The notes under the pieces: generated by a model | What the model was told of the DNA's origin: nothing | What the model saw: the letters and a program-made list of their open reading frames with translations, nothing else | Database searches by the model: none | Translations under genes and position numbers: made by a program | Part shown: positions 15,161 through 23,702 of the stretch, piece after piece | How the letters are laid out: every line of letters starts with the position of its first letter | Position numbering within the stretch: the stretch's first letter is position 1 | Source: Candidatus Brockarchaeota archaeon | GTDB taxonomy: Archaea; Thermoproteota; EX4484-205; JAAOZO01 | Assembly (NCBI GenBank): GCA_017601145.1 | Contig: JAFNIV010000017.1 | Location: forward strand, 1 to 34,329 | DNA length: 34,329 bases | Direction: 5' to 3'

Positions 15161-16174
15161 TTAGAGAAAAATGTTAACTTCATTTATTTTTTCTCTTATC
15201 TTGAGTTCTATAGATTTAGCATAGTTTAGATACTTGCTTATAGGAACTTTTTCTTTACTAACAGACATACCACTTGCGTAAACATGCCCACCACCACCAA
15301 AAATTTTGGCTACTTCTGCGCAGTTAATCTTTTCATTCTTTCTTCTTACACTTGCATTACCATCTTCCTTAACTACAATAAAGACGTCAGCATCTACTTT
15401 TTTCATAATATAATCCACAGCAATAGAGCTATACAATATTCTAGGGCTCCATGCAACCACAAACTTTATACTGTTCACCTCAAATTGATACAAAGAAGTT
15501 TCTACTACTTGAAGAGATTCTTCTTTCTTTTTTCTGAAAACTTCTAACATTCTTTTGTATTCTTCATTAAGAGGATTATTCAAGTTAATGTTCTTGGTTT
15601 TTCCAGCTAAATAAAGCACAAACCCATTTAACCAAGGTCTTAAGGAACTATCGTAATCAAGATAGTTAAGGTAAGAAACAAGCTCCACTAAATCCCAGCT
15701 TACAGATTCTTCAAATTTCCACATATCTGTTTGATGAGATAGATTTGCTAACCTATTTGCATATTCGTCTTTAATTCCATTTTGTTTATAAAGTACATCA
15801 AAAATTATTTCTGTAGCAGTTATTTCACTTTCTCGAATATAAAGAGCATCAACAACATTGCTTAACTTATCCTTTATTTCTTCAGTGGTTTGATGATGAT
15901 CAGCCCATATTATTTTGTTTTGAGTAGCTTTTAGCTTTCTAATTCTTTCAATTATTTCATCTATCTCTTTAACGTTTGTAGATAAGTCAGAAATTACAAA
16001 ATAAGCATTAGTAAGACTTAACAACTTATCTTCAACTACTTTTTCTTTATCTCCATAGTCCTTTAGTGAAACAATAGAAGGAAAATTATTTATAACAGAA
16101 GCATACCTAACTACCAATGAAGCCGATGCTACCCCGTCAAAATCGTTACGATGAGAAATCGACACAACCAGCAT
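15161..16174 (-). CDS. DHH-family phosphoesterase
   Basis: DHH/DHHA1 protein of 337 residues using two metal ions. The motifs are SHRNDFDGVAS, VISDLSTN, the signature WADHHQT and the C-terminal substrate motif GGGGHVYASG. Relatives include RecJ-like exonucleases, nanoRNases and cyclic-dinucleotide phosphodiesterases. The short, two-domain form without extra sensor or RNA-binding domains fits an oligonucleotide or dinucleotide hydrolase better than a full RecJ, but the substrate is not certain. ATG 16174 has a TATA box about 15-25 bp upstream, so the message is leaderless. A phosphatase gene follows in the same direction. Confidence 0.86.
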   Translation of the reverse strand: MLVVSISHRNDFDGVASASLVVRYASVINNFPSIVSLKDYGDKEKVVEDKLLSLTNAYFVISDLSTNVKEIDEIIERIRKLKATQNKIIWADHHQTTEEIKDKLSNVVDALYIRESEITATEIIFDVLYKQNGIKDEYANRLANLSHQTDMWKFEESVSWDLVELVSYLNYLDYDSSLRPWLNGFVLYLAGKTKNINLNNPLNEEYKRMLEVFRKKKEESLQVVETSLYQFEVNSIKFVVAWSPRILYSSIAVDYIMKKVDADVFIVVKEDGNASVRRKNEKINCAEVAKIFGGGGHVYASGMSVSKEKVPISKYLNYAKSIELKIREKINEVNIFL

Positions 16175-16182
16175 GAAGCAAA

Positions 16183-16193
16183 GTTATAAAACG
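16183..16193 (-). promoter_or_regulatory. TATA box of the DHH gene
   Basis: On the minus strand CGTTTTATAAC lies just upstream of ATG 16174. The spacing (about 14 bp from element to ATG) is a little short, so the transcript may begin at or just inside the start codon region. Confidence 0.35.
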
Positions 16194-16276
16194 GTAACTA
16201 AATAAATCTTTATTTCTTAAAGAAATGAACGAATCGTACGTTATGTTAATATAGTTCCATAAAAATTGTAAGAACT

Positions 16277-16675
16277 ATGAGTAATGAAAAAGTTGTAGAA
16301 AGCCAAACTAAAAAAGCTGAAGAAAAGCCAATGCTTGCATTTGCATTGGTTTTAGCAGGGTTTATAGTTCAATCCTTAATTTTTGCTTTTAGAATTTTTA
16401 GGAGTTCCATATTCATTATGGTACACAGAAGAATTGTAAGCCTTATTGGTCTCCCTATGTATCCATTGATTTGGGTTTTTGTTGCGACTATTGTACTTGG
16501 ATTAGAGCTAGTTGGAGTTATTCTAATTTATTCTTCTGACATAAACAAAGTAAGAATAGGTTCAACTATAGTACTAGTTACTTCTTTACTAGCATACCCA
16601 ACGTTATGGGGATTCTTTGTAGGCTCAATTTTATCCATAATTGGTAGTATATTGGGGTTGCTCTGGAAGTCTTAA
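16277..16675 (+). CDS. Small integral membrane protein, three helices
   Basis: A 132-residue protein of unknown family. After a charged N-terminus of about 18 residues there are hydrophobic segments near 20-40 (LAFALVLAGFIVQSLIFAF), 53-82 (IWVFVATIVLGLELVGVILI) and 94-128. MVHRR between the first two is likely a cytosolic basic loop. No channel or enzyme motif is seen. ATG 16277 has a plausible TATA element (GTTAATATAG) about 30 bp before it. It is flanked by the divergent DHH gene and the downstream POR operon, from which a 200-bp spacer with its own promoter separates it. Confidence 0.75.
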   Translation: MSNEKVVESQTKKAEEKPMLAFALVLAGFIVQSLIFAFRIFRSSIFIMVHRRIVSLIGLPMYPLIWVFVATIVLGLELVGVILIYSSDINKVRIGSTIVLVTSLLAYPTLWGFFVGSILSIIGSILGLLWKS

Positions 16676-16810
16676 TTCTAAAACTGAAATAGCTTTTCTT
16701 CTTATAGTTGTACAATAATATTTTACAAGAAGTTTAACTTGCTTTACACTAAAAGAACAAGAAATCTTTATAATAAAGGTATTTAAGTTTTTCAACCTAG
16801 ACCAATTTTT

Positions 16811-16850
16811 AAGTAGTTTGCAACTTACTTGAAAGAAAAAGTTTATAACG
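16811..16850 (+). promoter_or_regulatory. por operon promoter with imperfect palindrome
   Basis: AAGTAGTTTGCAACTTACTT (16811-16830) is a 20-base palindrome with 8 of 10 pairs matching. It sits about 10 bases upstream of the TATA element AGTTTATAACG (16839-16849), which is about 33 bp before ATG 16877. The position fits an activator or repressor site for the oxidoreductase operon. The core TTGCAACTT occurs again upstream of two other genes in the window. Confidence 0.45.
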
Positions 16851-16876
16851 TAAAAATGTTTTTCTAATCATGAACA

Positions 16877-17755
16877 ATGATAAAAGTAAGATTTCATGGA
16901 AGAGGAGGTCAAGGAATGAAAACATCTTCAAGGATATTAGGAACAGCTGCTTTCTTATCTGGCTTTTTTGTGCAAGATTTTCCGATATATGGTGCTGAAA
17001 GAAGGGGGGCTCCAGTTGTAGCATTTACAATTATAAGCAAAGAACCAATATTAGAAAGAGGATATATCTTTGATCCAAATATTTTGTTGATTTCAGACGA
17101 GACATTACTGTTAGATAAACAAACAGATCCAACAAAAGGAATGAGTAAAGAAAGTATAGTGTTCATAAACTCTAATAAAAACGAGGATTACTTTAAGGAA
17201 AAAATTGGAGCAAAAGTAATTGTAGAAGACTTAACTAAAATAGCGTTAGAAGTACTTGGAAGACCAATACTTAGTACCTTAATTGCAGGAGTTGCAGCAA
17301 AATTAGTTGGAATAGAACAAAAGTACCTAGAAGAAGCAGTAAAAGAAGAGTTAGAACAAATTGGAGCTAACGAAGAAATGATAAGAAAAAATATTCTTGC
17401 AGCTACCATTGGCTACAACAAAGTGCAAGAAGTGAAAATAGAGCAAACAGAAAGCTTAGAGCCTGAAGTTAAAGTTGTAGAAGTGGAATACAACGATCCA
17501 GAAATCAGTACTCCAGTTATCTCATTTGTTGCAAACAGCTACCTTAAGAAAACAGGAACATGGAGAGTATTTAAACCAATTATAAAATATCAAAAATGTA
17601 AAAGTTGTAGGTTATGTTATGTTTATTGCCCAGAAAGTGCAATAAAATGGGAAAACAACTTTCCAGTAATTGATTATGAGAATTGTAAAGGCTGCTTAAT
17701 TTGTGTTCAAGAATGCCCACTAAAGGCTATTGAAATAGTTAGAGAAGGTGAGTAA
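16877..17755 (+). CDS. 2-oxoacid:ferredoxin oxidoreductase, gamma-delta fusion subunit
   Basis: First gene of the pyruvate (or related 2-oxoacid):ferredoxin oxidoreductase operon. The enzyme oxidises a 2-oxoacid with CoA to acyl-CoA and CO2 and reduces ferredoxin. Residues 1-185 are the gamma domain with the hallmark FHGRGGQGMKTSS and the following GAERRGAPV. Residues 230-292 are a delta ferredoxin domain with two 4Fe-4S sites: C241, C244, C247, C251 and C270, C273, C276, C280. A linker of about 45 residues rich in Glu and Val joins them. Many archaea encode gamma and delta separately; here they are one protein. The gene ends one base before the ATG of the alpha gene. Confidence 0.93.
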   Translation: MIKVRFHGRGGQGMKTSSRILGTAAFLSGFFVQDFPIYGAERRGAPVVAFTIISKEPILERGYIFDPNILLISDETLLLDKQTDPTKGMSKESIVFINSNKNEDYFKEKIGAKVIVEDLTKIALEVLGRPILSTLIAGVAAKLVGIEQKYLEEAVKEELEQIGANEEMIRKNILAATIGYNKVQEVKIEQTESLEPEVKVVEVEYNDPEISTPVISFVANSYLKKTGTWRVFKPIIKYQKCKSCRLCYVYCPESAIKWENNFPVIDYENCKGCLICVQECPLKAIEIVREGE

Positions 17756-17756
17756 G

Positions 17757-18995
17757 ATGAAAAAACTAATGACTGGAAATGAAGCAGCTGCATGGGGAGC
17801 AAGGTTAGCAGAAGTTGATTACATTCCAAACTTTCCAATTACACCCCAAACTGAAATAATTGAAACTTTATCAAAATGGATAAGAGAAGGAGAAATGAAG
17901 GCTGTTTTTAGAACTATGGATTCTGAGCATTCTATGTTAACTGCTGCTGGTTCTGCATCAGCTACAGGAGCCAGAGTTTTTACCGCGACTTCAAGTCAAG
18001 GGCTACTTTATGCTTTTGAAATGCTTTACAACTTATCTGGGTGGAGAGTTCCAGTTGTTATGGTAAATGTTTCTAGAGGATTATCGGCTCCAATAACTTT
18101 AGAACCTGATCACAACGACATACTGAGCGCTAGAGATAGCGGGTTCTTACAGATACATTGTGAAACTGCGCAAGAGATCTTAGACTCAATACTTGTTGCT
18201 TACAAAATTTCAGAAGACAAGAGAGTAATGCTTCCAACTATTGTTAATTTTGATGGATTTTATTTATCGTTTACTAGAGAAATCGTTGATGTTCCAAAAT
18301 TAGAAGACGTAAGAAAGTTCTTACCGGAGTATAAGCCTACACATACATTCTTTAAAGCAAGCAAACCTCTTGCGCAAGGAACACCAGTTTTAAACAGTTC
18401 TCTTTACTCATACTTTAGATACCAAGTACATAGAGCTATGGAGAATGCTCTAGATGTTTATAAGGAAGTAAAAGAAGAATTCAATAAAAAATTTGGGAGA
18501 CCTATTGATGAGGTTGAAACCTATATGATGGACGATGCGGAGTACGCATTACTTATGACAAATAGCTTTTCTACAAAAGGGAAAAAAGCAGTTATAAAAA
18601 TGAGAGAAAAGAAAATAAATGTTGGTCTGATAAAGCTAAGGCTCTTCAGACCATTTCCAACGAAAGAATTAATGAAACAAACAAGAGGCTTAAAAGGACT
18701 AGCGATCATAGACCAAAACATTTCACCTGGGAAAGGAGGTGTGATTTATTCAGAAGTTTCTAGTGAACTTTATAACTATGAAGAGAAACCTAAAGTGATA
18801 ACTTCCTTTATAGGTGGTCTAGGAGGAAAAAATATTAGTGAAACTGAGTTTGAATTTGCTATAAATTACACAAGGAAAGTTTATGAAGAAAGAACCACAC
18901 TAAGAGTACCAATTTTGCTGTTTACAGAAGAAGATAAGAAAACAAGTAAAACGCTAATTGATATTGCTCATGGAGGCGAGAAAAATGAAGCTTGA
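17757..18995 (+). CDS. porA: 2-oxoacid:ferredoxin oxidoreductase, alpha subunit
   Basis: Pyrimidine-binding TPP domain subunit of 412 residues. NFPITPQTEIIETL near the N-terminus matches the conserved YPITPQT segment of PorA/VorA. DSEHSMLTAAGSASATGARVFTATSSQG, a typical Glu-containing TPP-activating region, follows. The C-terminal domain includes IKLRLFRPFPTKEL and AIIDQNISPGKGG. The PITPQT form favours pyruvate or branched-chain oxoacids over 2-oxoglutarate, but I cannot settle which. The ORF track starts at GTG 17748 inside the previous gene; ATG 17757 with GGTGAG upstream is the better start. The alpha and beta reading frames overlap by 11 bases. Confidence 0.93.
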   Translation: MKKLMTGNEAAAWGARLAEVDYIPNFPITPQTEIIETLSKWIREGEMKAVFRTMDSEHSMLTAAGSASATGARVFTATSSQGLLYAFEMLYNLSGWRVPVVMVNVSRGLSAPITLEPDHNDILSARDSGFLQIHCETAQEILDSILVAYKISEDKRVMLPTIVNFDGFYLSFTREIVDVPKLEDVRKFLPEYKPTHTFFKASKPLAQGTPVLNSSLYSYFRYQVHRAMENALDVYKEVKEEFNKKFGRPIDEVETYMMDDAEYALLMTNSFSTKGKKAVIKMREKKINVGLIKLRLFRPFPTKELMKQTRGLKGLAIIDQNISPGKGGVIYSEVSSELYNYEEKPKVITSFIGGLGGKNISETEFEFAINYTRKVYEERTTLRVPILLFTEEDKKTSKTLIDIAHGGEKNEA

Positions 18996-19926
18996 AAAAA
19001 AGATTAAAACAATTTTCGATATACCAATTCAAGAATATGTAGCACCTGGCGGTATCTTTTGTCAAGGATGTGGAGCAATACTCGCAGCAAGACTTATACT
19101 TAAATTACTTGGAGAAAGAACAGTCGTAGTTAATGCTGCAGGATGCTTTACTTTAGCAGTTGTATATCCATATACTGTATTTAAAGCTTCTTGGCTCTAT
19201 ACTGCAATGGCATGCGCACCTGCAGGTGCACAAGGCATTAGAGATGCTTTAGACATACTAATTGAGAAGAGAAAAATAGACAAGAATGAAGACCTAAACA
19301 TACTTGTAGTAACAGGAGATGGAGCTGCAAGTTCAATTGGATTACAAAGTACGATCACAGCAATACACAGAAATTTAGATTTTTGGTATTTAGCTTACGA
19401 TAACCAAGCTTTTATGAATACAGGAGCACAAAAAACTGAAACAACTCCATTTGGAGCAGCAACCTCAACAACAAAACCAACCAGTCTTTCTCCACTTGGG
19501 ACAGAACAGGAACCATTAGACCTATTCAGTGTTTGGGTTTCGGCTGGAGCACCATACGTAGCAACTGTATCGCCTTCTTATCCTGTCGACTTCTTAGACA
19601 AAGTAGAAAGAGCAAAAGAAATAAAAGGCCCGAAGCTTTTCCATTGTCTTTCTGGATGTCCGCCTGGATGGAACTACGAACCAGCTCTTACAATAAAAGT
19701 TGGGAGGTTAGCTGTAGAGAGTGGAGTTTGGGCACTTAAGGAAGCTGTAAACGGAACTATAAAACACACCTATATTCCAAAGAAGAGAATTCCAGTAGAA
19801 GAGTACTTAAAAATTCAAGGGAGGTTTGAGCATCTATTTAAACCTGTGAAGAACAAAGAAGCAATAGAAGAAATTCAAAGAAAGGTAGATAAATATTGGG
19901 AATATGAACTACATGATGCCAAATAG
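18985..19926 (+). CDS. porB: 2-oxoacid:ferredoxin oxidoreductase, beta subunit
   Basis: TPP diphosphate-binding and proximal Fe-S subunit of 313 residues. CQGCGA near residue 25 supplies two of the cluster cysteines, with others in AAGCFTL and CLSGCPPGW. The TPP motif runs GDGAASSIG to YDNQAFMNTG. The ORF track starts at TTG 18958, but ATG 18985 has a strong ribosome site GGAGG nine bases before it, inside the 3' end of the alpha gene, so alpha and beta are translationally coupled. The order gamma-delta, alpha, beta is that of archaeal POR operons. In a fermenting archaeon its acetyl-CoA would feed the ADP-forming synthetase found near 24 kb. Confidence 0.94.
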   Translation: MKLEKKIKTIFDIPIQEYVAPGGIFCQGCGAILAARLILKLLGERTVVVNAAGCFTLAVVYPYTVFKASWLYTAMACAPAGAQGIRDALDILIEKRKIDKNEDLNILVVTGDGAASSIGLQSTITAIHRNLDFWYLAYDNQAFMNTGAQKTETTPFGAATSTTKPTSLSPLGTEQEPLDLFSVWVSAGAPYVATVSPSYPVDFLDKVERAKEIKGPKLFHCLSGCPPGWNYEPALTIKVGRLAVESGVWALKEAVNGTIKHTYIPKKRIPVEEYLKIQGRFEHLFKPVKNKEAIEEIQRKVDKYWEYELHDAK

Positions 19927-20055
19927 AATTATAATTAGTAGTTTCGAATTATGTAACTTTTATTCTAGACTTACCAATAATTAAACAAACCATAACTAAA
20001 GAATATGAGTCAAAACGGTAGTGTTTATACTTTTCAAGAAAACTAAAGAGAGAAT

Positions 20056-21318
20056 TTAAAGTTTGTAGCCTCTTTCTTTAAAGTAGTCTTGAACTTTCTT
20101 TTTTATGTCTTCTGGTATTTCTCTCGAAAACGGAAGCACTTCTGCGTTTGCCACTCTAAATAAAAAGTTAAAAACCACTAGTTCAACATTTCTAAAACCA
20201 ATAGGCGCTGCAAACCTCAGGTCATCATCAGGAGTATGATTAAAAAATCCAGCACCGCTTCTTCTAAAGAAGCTTACAGAAGGTACACTATTATAAGAAA
20301 AGAAATTGCTGTCAGAACTCATGATATCTTGATTAACCCTCAAGTTTATCCCAAGTTCCTTTGAAATAGTCTCAACGTAAGTCTTTAGCTCCTGATTTCC
20401 AGTTACTATTGCATTGCATCCCCCAATTGCACCACCATTTACGTCTAAATTTATCATAAGCTTTACTTTTTCTAGTTCTTCTTTGTGGTTATTGCAATAG
20501 TTTATAGAACCTCTTAATCCAAGCTCCTCTCCAGAAAATAAAATAAATCTAATCGTTCTCTTTGTATCAAGTTTAGAAATAATCTTTGCAATTTCCATTA
20601 GAAGAGCGGTTCCTCCAGCATTGTCTATGATTCCAGGAGCATTGTAAACGCTATCGTAATGGGCACCAACCACTATTACTTCGTCAGGATATATGCTACC
20701 TTCTTTCTCAAAAATTATGTTGCTAGCAACTGCTTCACGCTTTTCTTGCAACAAAACTAACTTAACCTTTTTTGCCTTCTTTTTCACCAGATTTACGGCA
20801 TCTTCAAAACTTATAAATACTGTTGGTACACTGAATTTTTCACTTACTTCAGGCAAGCGAGCAACATGAGAAGGCTTTCTTCCTGGCGCACTTTCACTTA
20901 CGATTATTCCTTTTGGATCATAGTTCTTTAACTCAAGTAAGACATTAAAACTTGGCGGTAACTCTGAAAGTAAAAATATGCTATTCTTAGCTTTCAACAA
21001 TAGATGTCTGTCACCTGTTTCCACGTAATTCAATGGTGCAGTTATTCCTTCTTCAGGAGTAGACCCACTGAAACCTAAACCTTCGCATTCTATTTTCTCT
21101 GTCCATGGCTCAACAACAAAAAGTTCACTCCTTATTATTTTGTAGGTGTTTGTTGCGAACTCTTCAAACTTTACTTTGTATCCTGCTTCTTCCATTGCTT
21201 TTGTAATAAACTCTCTCGCTTTCTTTTCTCCTTCAGAACCAGCAAATCGTTCATGATTTAACTGAGTTAAAAAATAGTAAGCTTCTTCGCCTAGAGAGTT
21301 TTCATCAATATTTTCCAT
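20056..21318 (-). CDS. M28 family aminopeptidase with PA domain
   Basis: Zinc exopeptidase of 420 residues that removes N-terminal amino acids from peptides. The two-zinc site is complete: H220 and D222 (GAHYDSV), D232 (DNAGG), E264-E265 (SGEELG), D292 (INLDVNG) and H361 (NHTPDDD). A protease-associated (PA) domain is inserted at about residues 85-190 before the catalytic core. There is no signal peptide, unlike many secreted M28 enzymes, so it probably works on imported or internal peptides. It stands alone between the POR operon (convergent) and the HMG-CoA reductase gene. Together with the M24 peptidase it supports a peptide-using lifestyle. Confidence 0.92.
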   Translation of the reverse strand: MENIDENSLGEEAYYFLTQLNHERFAGSEGEKKAREFITKAMEEAGYKVKFEEFATNTYKIIRSELFVVEPWTEKIECEGLGFSGSTPEEGITAPLNYVETGDRHLLLKAKNSIFLLSELPPSFNVLLELKNYDPKGIIVSESAPGRKPSHVARLPEVSEKFSVPTVFISFEDAVNLVKKKAKKVKLVLLQEKREAVASNIIFEKEGSIYPDEVIVVGAHYDSVYNAPGIIDNAGGTALLMEIAKIISKLDTKRTIRFILFSGEELGLRGSINYCNNHKEELEKVKLMINLDVNGGAIGGCNAIVTGNQELKTYVETISKELGINLRVNQDIMSSDSNFFSYNSVPSVSFFRRSGAGFFNHTPDDDLRFAAPIGFRNVELVVFNFLFRVANAEVLPFSREIPEDIKKKVQDYFKERGYKL

Positions 21319-21430
21319 TTGTTTCCTAGTTTATTTAGAAGTTATTTAAAGCTTTCATTAATTAATAAAAATACGAACTAAATTTTTGAAATAGGAATAA
21401 GAAAAAGTTTAGATAAAACAAGTACATTTC

Positions 21431-22714
21431 TTAAGTTTCAGAAGATTCTTTCTTTGAAAACTCTTGAACTAACTCTTGTGCTCTATCGAATCTTATTTTC
21501 TTTTCTTTTACCATTTGTTCTGCAACCTTCTCTATTAAATCTCCTGTTGCTCCAGCTTGTATCGCTATGTTTCTTGCATGCAAACGCATATGACCAAGCT
21601 GGATACCTTCTAAAGCTAGAGCTCTTAAAGCTGCGAAGTTTTGAGCTAAACCAACTGCAACCATAACTCTAGCTAACTCTGTAGCAGTTTTCACACCAAG
21701 AATCTTTACAGCAACTTTTGCTATTGGATGTACTTTAGTAGCGCCTCCTATTAGTCCAACTGCCATTGGCATTTCTAATGTTCCAACTAAGTCACCATTT
21801 TCGTCTTTTTCCCAGTGACTTAATGGCAAGTACCTTCCAGTCCTTGCGGCATAAGCATGCGCACCAGCTTCTATTGCTCTATGATCTTGGCATGTTGCTA
21901 AAGCTACTGCTATAACTCCGTTCATTATCCCCTTGTTGTGAGTAGCAGCACGATATGGATCAGAAGCAGCGAAGGCATAAGCCTTTATTATAGCATCTAC
22001 AGCTTCTTCCCCGCCTATTTCTTCTTTGGCTATTGTTGCTCTAGCTCTTACTATTCTTCTATCGGCTAAGTTTGAGATTATTCTTAGATAAACTTTACCT
22101 CCAGTTATCTTTTCAATGTATGGAGCTACAGCCTCAGACATTGTATTTACAGCATTAGCACCCATGGCATCTCTAACATCAACTAGAAGATGCGTAATTA
22201 CCATTGGTCCTACTTCAGTATCAATTACTCTAGCTTCTAGATCTTTTGCTCCTCCTCCAAATTTAACTAAAGTTGGATCTTGGTCATTAGCTAATTTAAT
22301 TATTTCCTGTTTATGTTCAAGAATTTTTAGTTTAGCTGCCCAAGGATCCTTTACACCAGTTAACTGGATTTGCCCTATCATTACTGGATCTGTTGCACTA
22401 GTGAAAATGCCTCCCTTTGACCTCATTATCTTCGCTGCATTGCTAGCCGCTGCTACAACAGATGTTTCTTCGATAACCATAGGCACTATGTAATCTTTTT
22501 CATCAATTAGGAAGTTTAAAGCCACTGCAAAAGGATAAGACATTGTTCCTATTACGTTTTCTATCATTCTATCAGCAATATCAAAGCTAATGTTGCCTTC
22601 TTTAAACAAAAGTTGTGTTTCTTCTTTTGTCAGATTTGCAAACTCAACCACTTTTTTTAATCTTTCTTCTACCGAAAAGTTATAGAAACCCGGTATTCTT
22701 GAAGACTTGCTCAT
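21431..22714 (-). CDS. mvaA: Class II hydroxymethylglutaryl-CoA reductase
   Basis: Converts HMG-CoA to mevalonate (or the reverse), the committed step of archaeal isoprenoid synthesis. The sequence is of the class II type known from Pseudomonas mevalonii and some archaea. It has no membrane anchor, the N-terminus is SRIPGFYNFSVEERL, and catalytic residues are E83 (EETSVVAA), K261 (HNKGIMNG), D277 (CQDHRAIEAGAHAYA) and H375 (LGHMRLH). These match the P. mevalonii set E83, K267, D283, H381. The ORF track start is TTG 22732; ATG 22714 has AAAGGT just upstream and gives 427 residues, the class II norm. Most archaea outside a few lineages use class I, so transfer is possible. Works upstream of the prenyl synthase at 10.3 kb. 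Confidence 0.94.
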   Translation of the reverse strand: MSKSSRIPGFYNFSVEERLKKVVEFANLTKEETQLLFKEGNISFDIADRMIENVIGTMSYPFAVALNFLIDEKDYIVPMVIEETSVVAAASNAAKIMRSKGGIFTSATDPVMIGQIQLTGVKDPWAAKLKILEHKQEIIKLANDQDPTLVKFGGGAKDLEARVIDTEVGPMVITHLLVDVRDAMGANAVNTMSEAVAPYIEKITGGKVYLRIISNLADRRIVRARATIAKEEIGGEEAVDAIIKAYAFAASDPYRAATHNKGIMNGVIAVALATCQDHRAIEAGAHAYAARTGRYLPLSHWEKDENGDLVGTLEMPMAVGLIGGATKVHPIAKVAVKILGVKTATELARVMVAVGLAQNFAALRALALEGIQLGHMRLHARNIAIQAGATGDLIEKVAEQMVKEKKIRFDRAQELVQEFSKKESSET

Positions 22715-23024
22715 ACCTTTAGTTAGAAACAAATGGTTAAAAAGTTTTACTAATACTTAATGAGGTTGCAACTTAAAATACTGATACTCTTTAAATACTT
22801 TTTTATAGTTCAAGATATTAAGCTAAAAACTAAGCTATTTTAGCCCTTACTCTTGTTAAGGCAAGATCTATATTTTACCTTATTAACAAATTACTTTGTT
22901 GGAAAGCTAAATTTATTTAAAGCTTATAACCTGAAGAGAGAGTCAAGCTACTGCTAAAATTTTTTATGATTTAAAAGGAACCTTTTAGCTATAATTCTGA
23001 AAACAAAGCTGAATTAATCTATCC
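22715..23024. other. Gene-free spacer with two GCTAAAA/TTTTAGC stem-loops
   Basis: This 310-bp stretch between the HMG-CoA reductase start and the acyl-CoA synthetase beta stop has no credible ORF. It holds the HMG-CoA reductase promoter (TTGCAACTT near 22766, minus-strand T-rich element around 22735-22745). It also holds two inverted repeats with the same arms: GCTAAAA at 22822-22828 with TTTTAGC at 22838-22844, and GCTAAAA at 22953-22959 with TTTTAGC at 22983-22989. The second pair encloses the palindrome TAAAAGGAACCTTTTA (22972-22987). They may be terminators for the synthetase operon or part of a small RNA. Confidence 0.4.
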
Positions 23025-23702
23025 TTACTTTAGTACCATTTTTGCATCTACAACTGTAGCTTTATCTTTGTCTAAGATTATTGGATTTAAGTCTAAACCT
23101 AAGATATAATTTTTGTACTTTCTACCTATGTCTGAAAGTTTTAAAACTAAGTCTACAAAGGCATCCTTGTTAACTTTTATTCCCCTAAAGCCTTCCAACA
23201 AATCTTTTCCTCTTAGTTCTTCTATCATCTGTAATATATCATCCTTAGAAACGGGGACCACCCTAGTTGAAGTATCTTTGTATATCTCGGTGTATATGCC
23301 ACCAACACCAATCATAATACACATTCCAAAGTTACTGTCGTAAACTAAACCGGAGATCATCTCAACATTACCATTTACCATCTCTTCAACTATTAATTTT
23401 TCTTCTTTAAACTTTTTCTTAAAAACTATAACAGACTTTTTAAGTTCTGATCTATCTTTTATATTTAATACAACTCCACCAACATCTGTTTTATGAATAA
23501 ATTTACTTGAAGAAACTTTTAGTGCAACTGGAAAATGCAGTCTACTTGTTTTTTCTAGATCAGACAACTTATCTATTAACACATAACGCGGAACGTTTAT
23601 TCCTTCCTCCTTGAGTAGCGGCTTAACTAAGTGCTCTGGAATTACTTTGTTTTTTGTTTTAAAAGAGTAGCTTAAGATCTCTTGAAAATATTTTTTGTTC
23701 AT
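23025..23702 (-). CDS. acdB: ADP-forming acyl-CoA synthetase, beta subunit (ATP-grasp)
   Basis: ATP-grasp subunit of the archaeal ADP-forming acetyl/acyl-CoA synthetase, which turns acyl-CoA, ADP and phosphate into acid, CoA and ATP. Its 225 residues are near the usual size of about 230. Landmarks are LLKEEGINVPRY, FPVALKVSSSKFIHKTDVGGV (ATP-grasp fold with the conserved HK-DxGG), LIVEEMVNG, GVGGIYTEIYKD and GLDLNPIIL. ATG 23702 overlaps the alpha stop as ATGA, so the two are translationally coupled and form a complex. In peptide- and sugar-fermenting archaea this enzyme is the main substrate-level phosphorylation step after POR. Confidence 0.92.
   Translation of the reverse strand: MNKKYFQEILSYSFKTKNKVIPEHLVKPLLKEEGINVPRYVLIDKLSDLEKTSRLHFPVALKVSSSKFIHKTDVGGVVLNIKDRSELKKSVIVFKKKFKEEKLIVEEMVNGNVEMISGLVYDSNFGMCIMIGVGGIYTEIYKDTSTRVVPVSKDDILQMIEELRGKDLLEGFRGIKVNKDAFVDLVLKLSDIGRKYKNYILGLDLNPIILDKDKATVVDAKMVLK

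Noticed and set aside
15890-15905. TGATGATGA-like C/D-box sRNA signal
   Set aside because: It lies inside the DHH coding sequence (it encodes part of the DHH motif on the other strand) and lacks paired D boxes.
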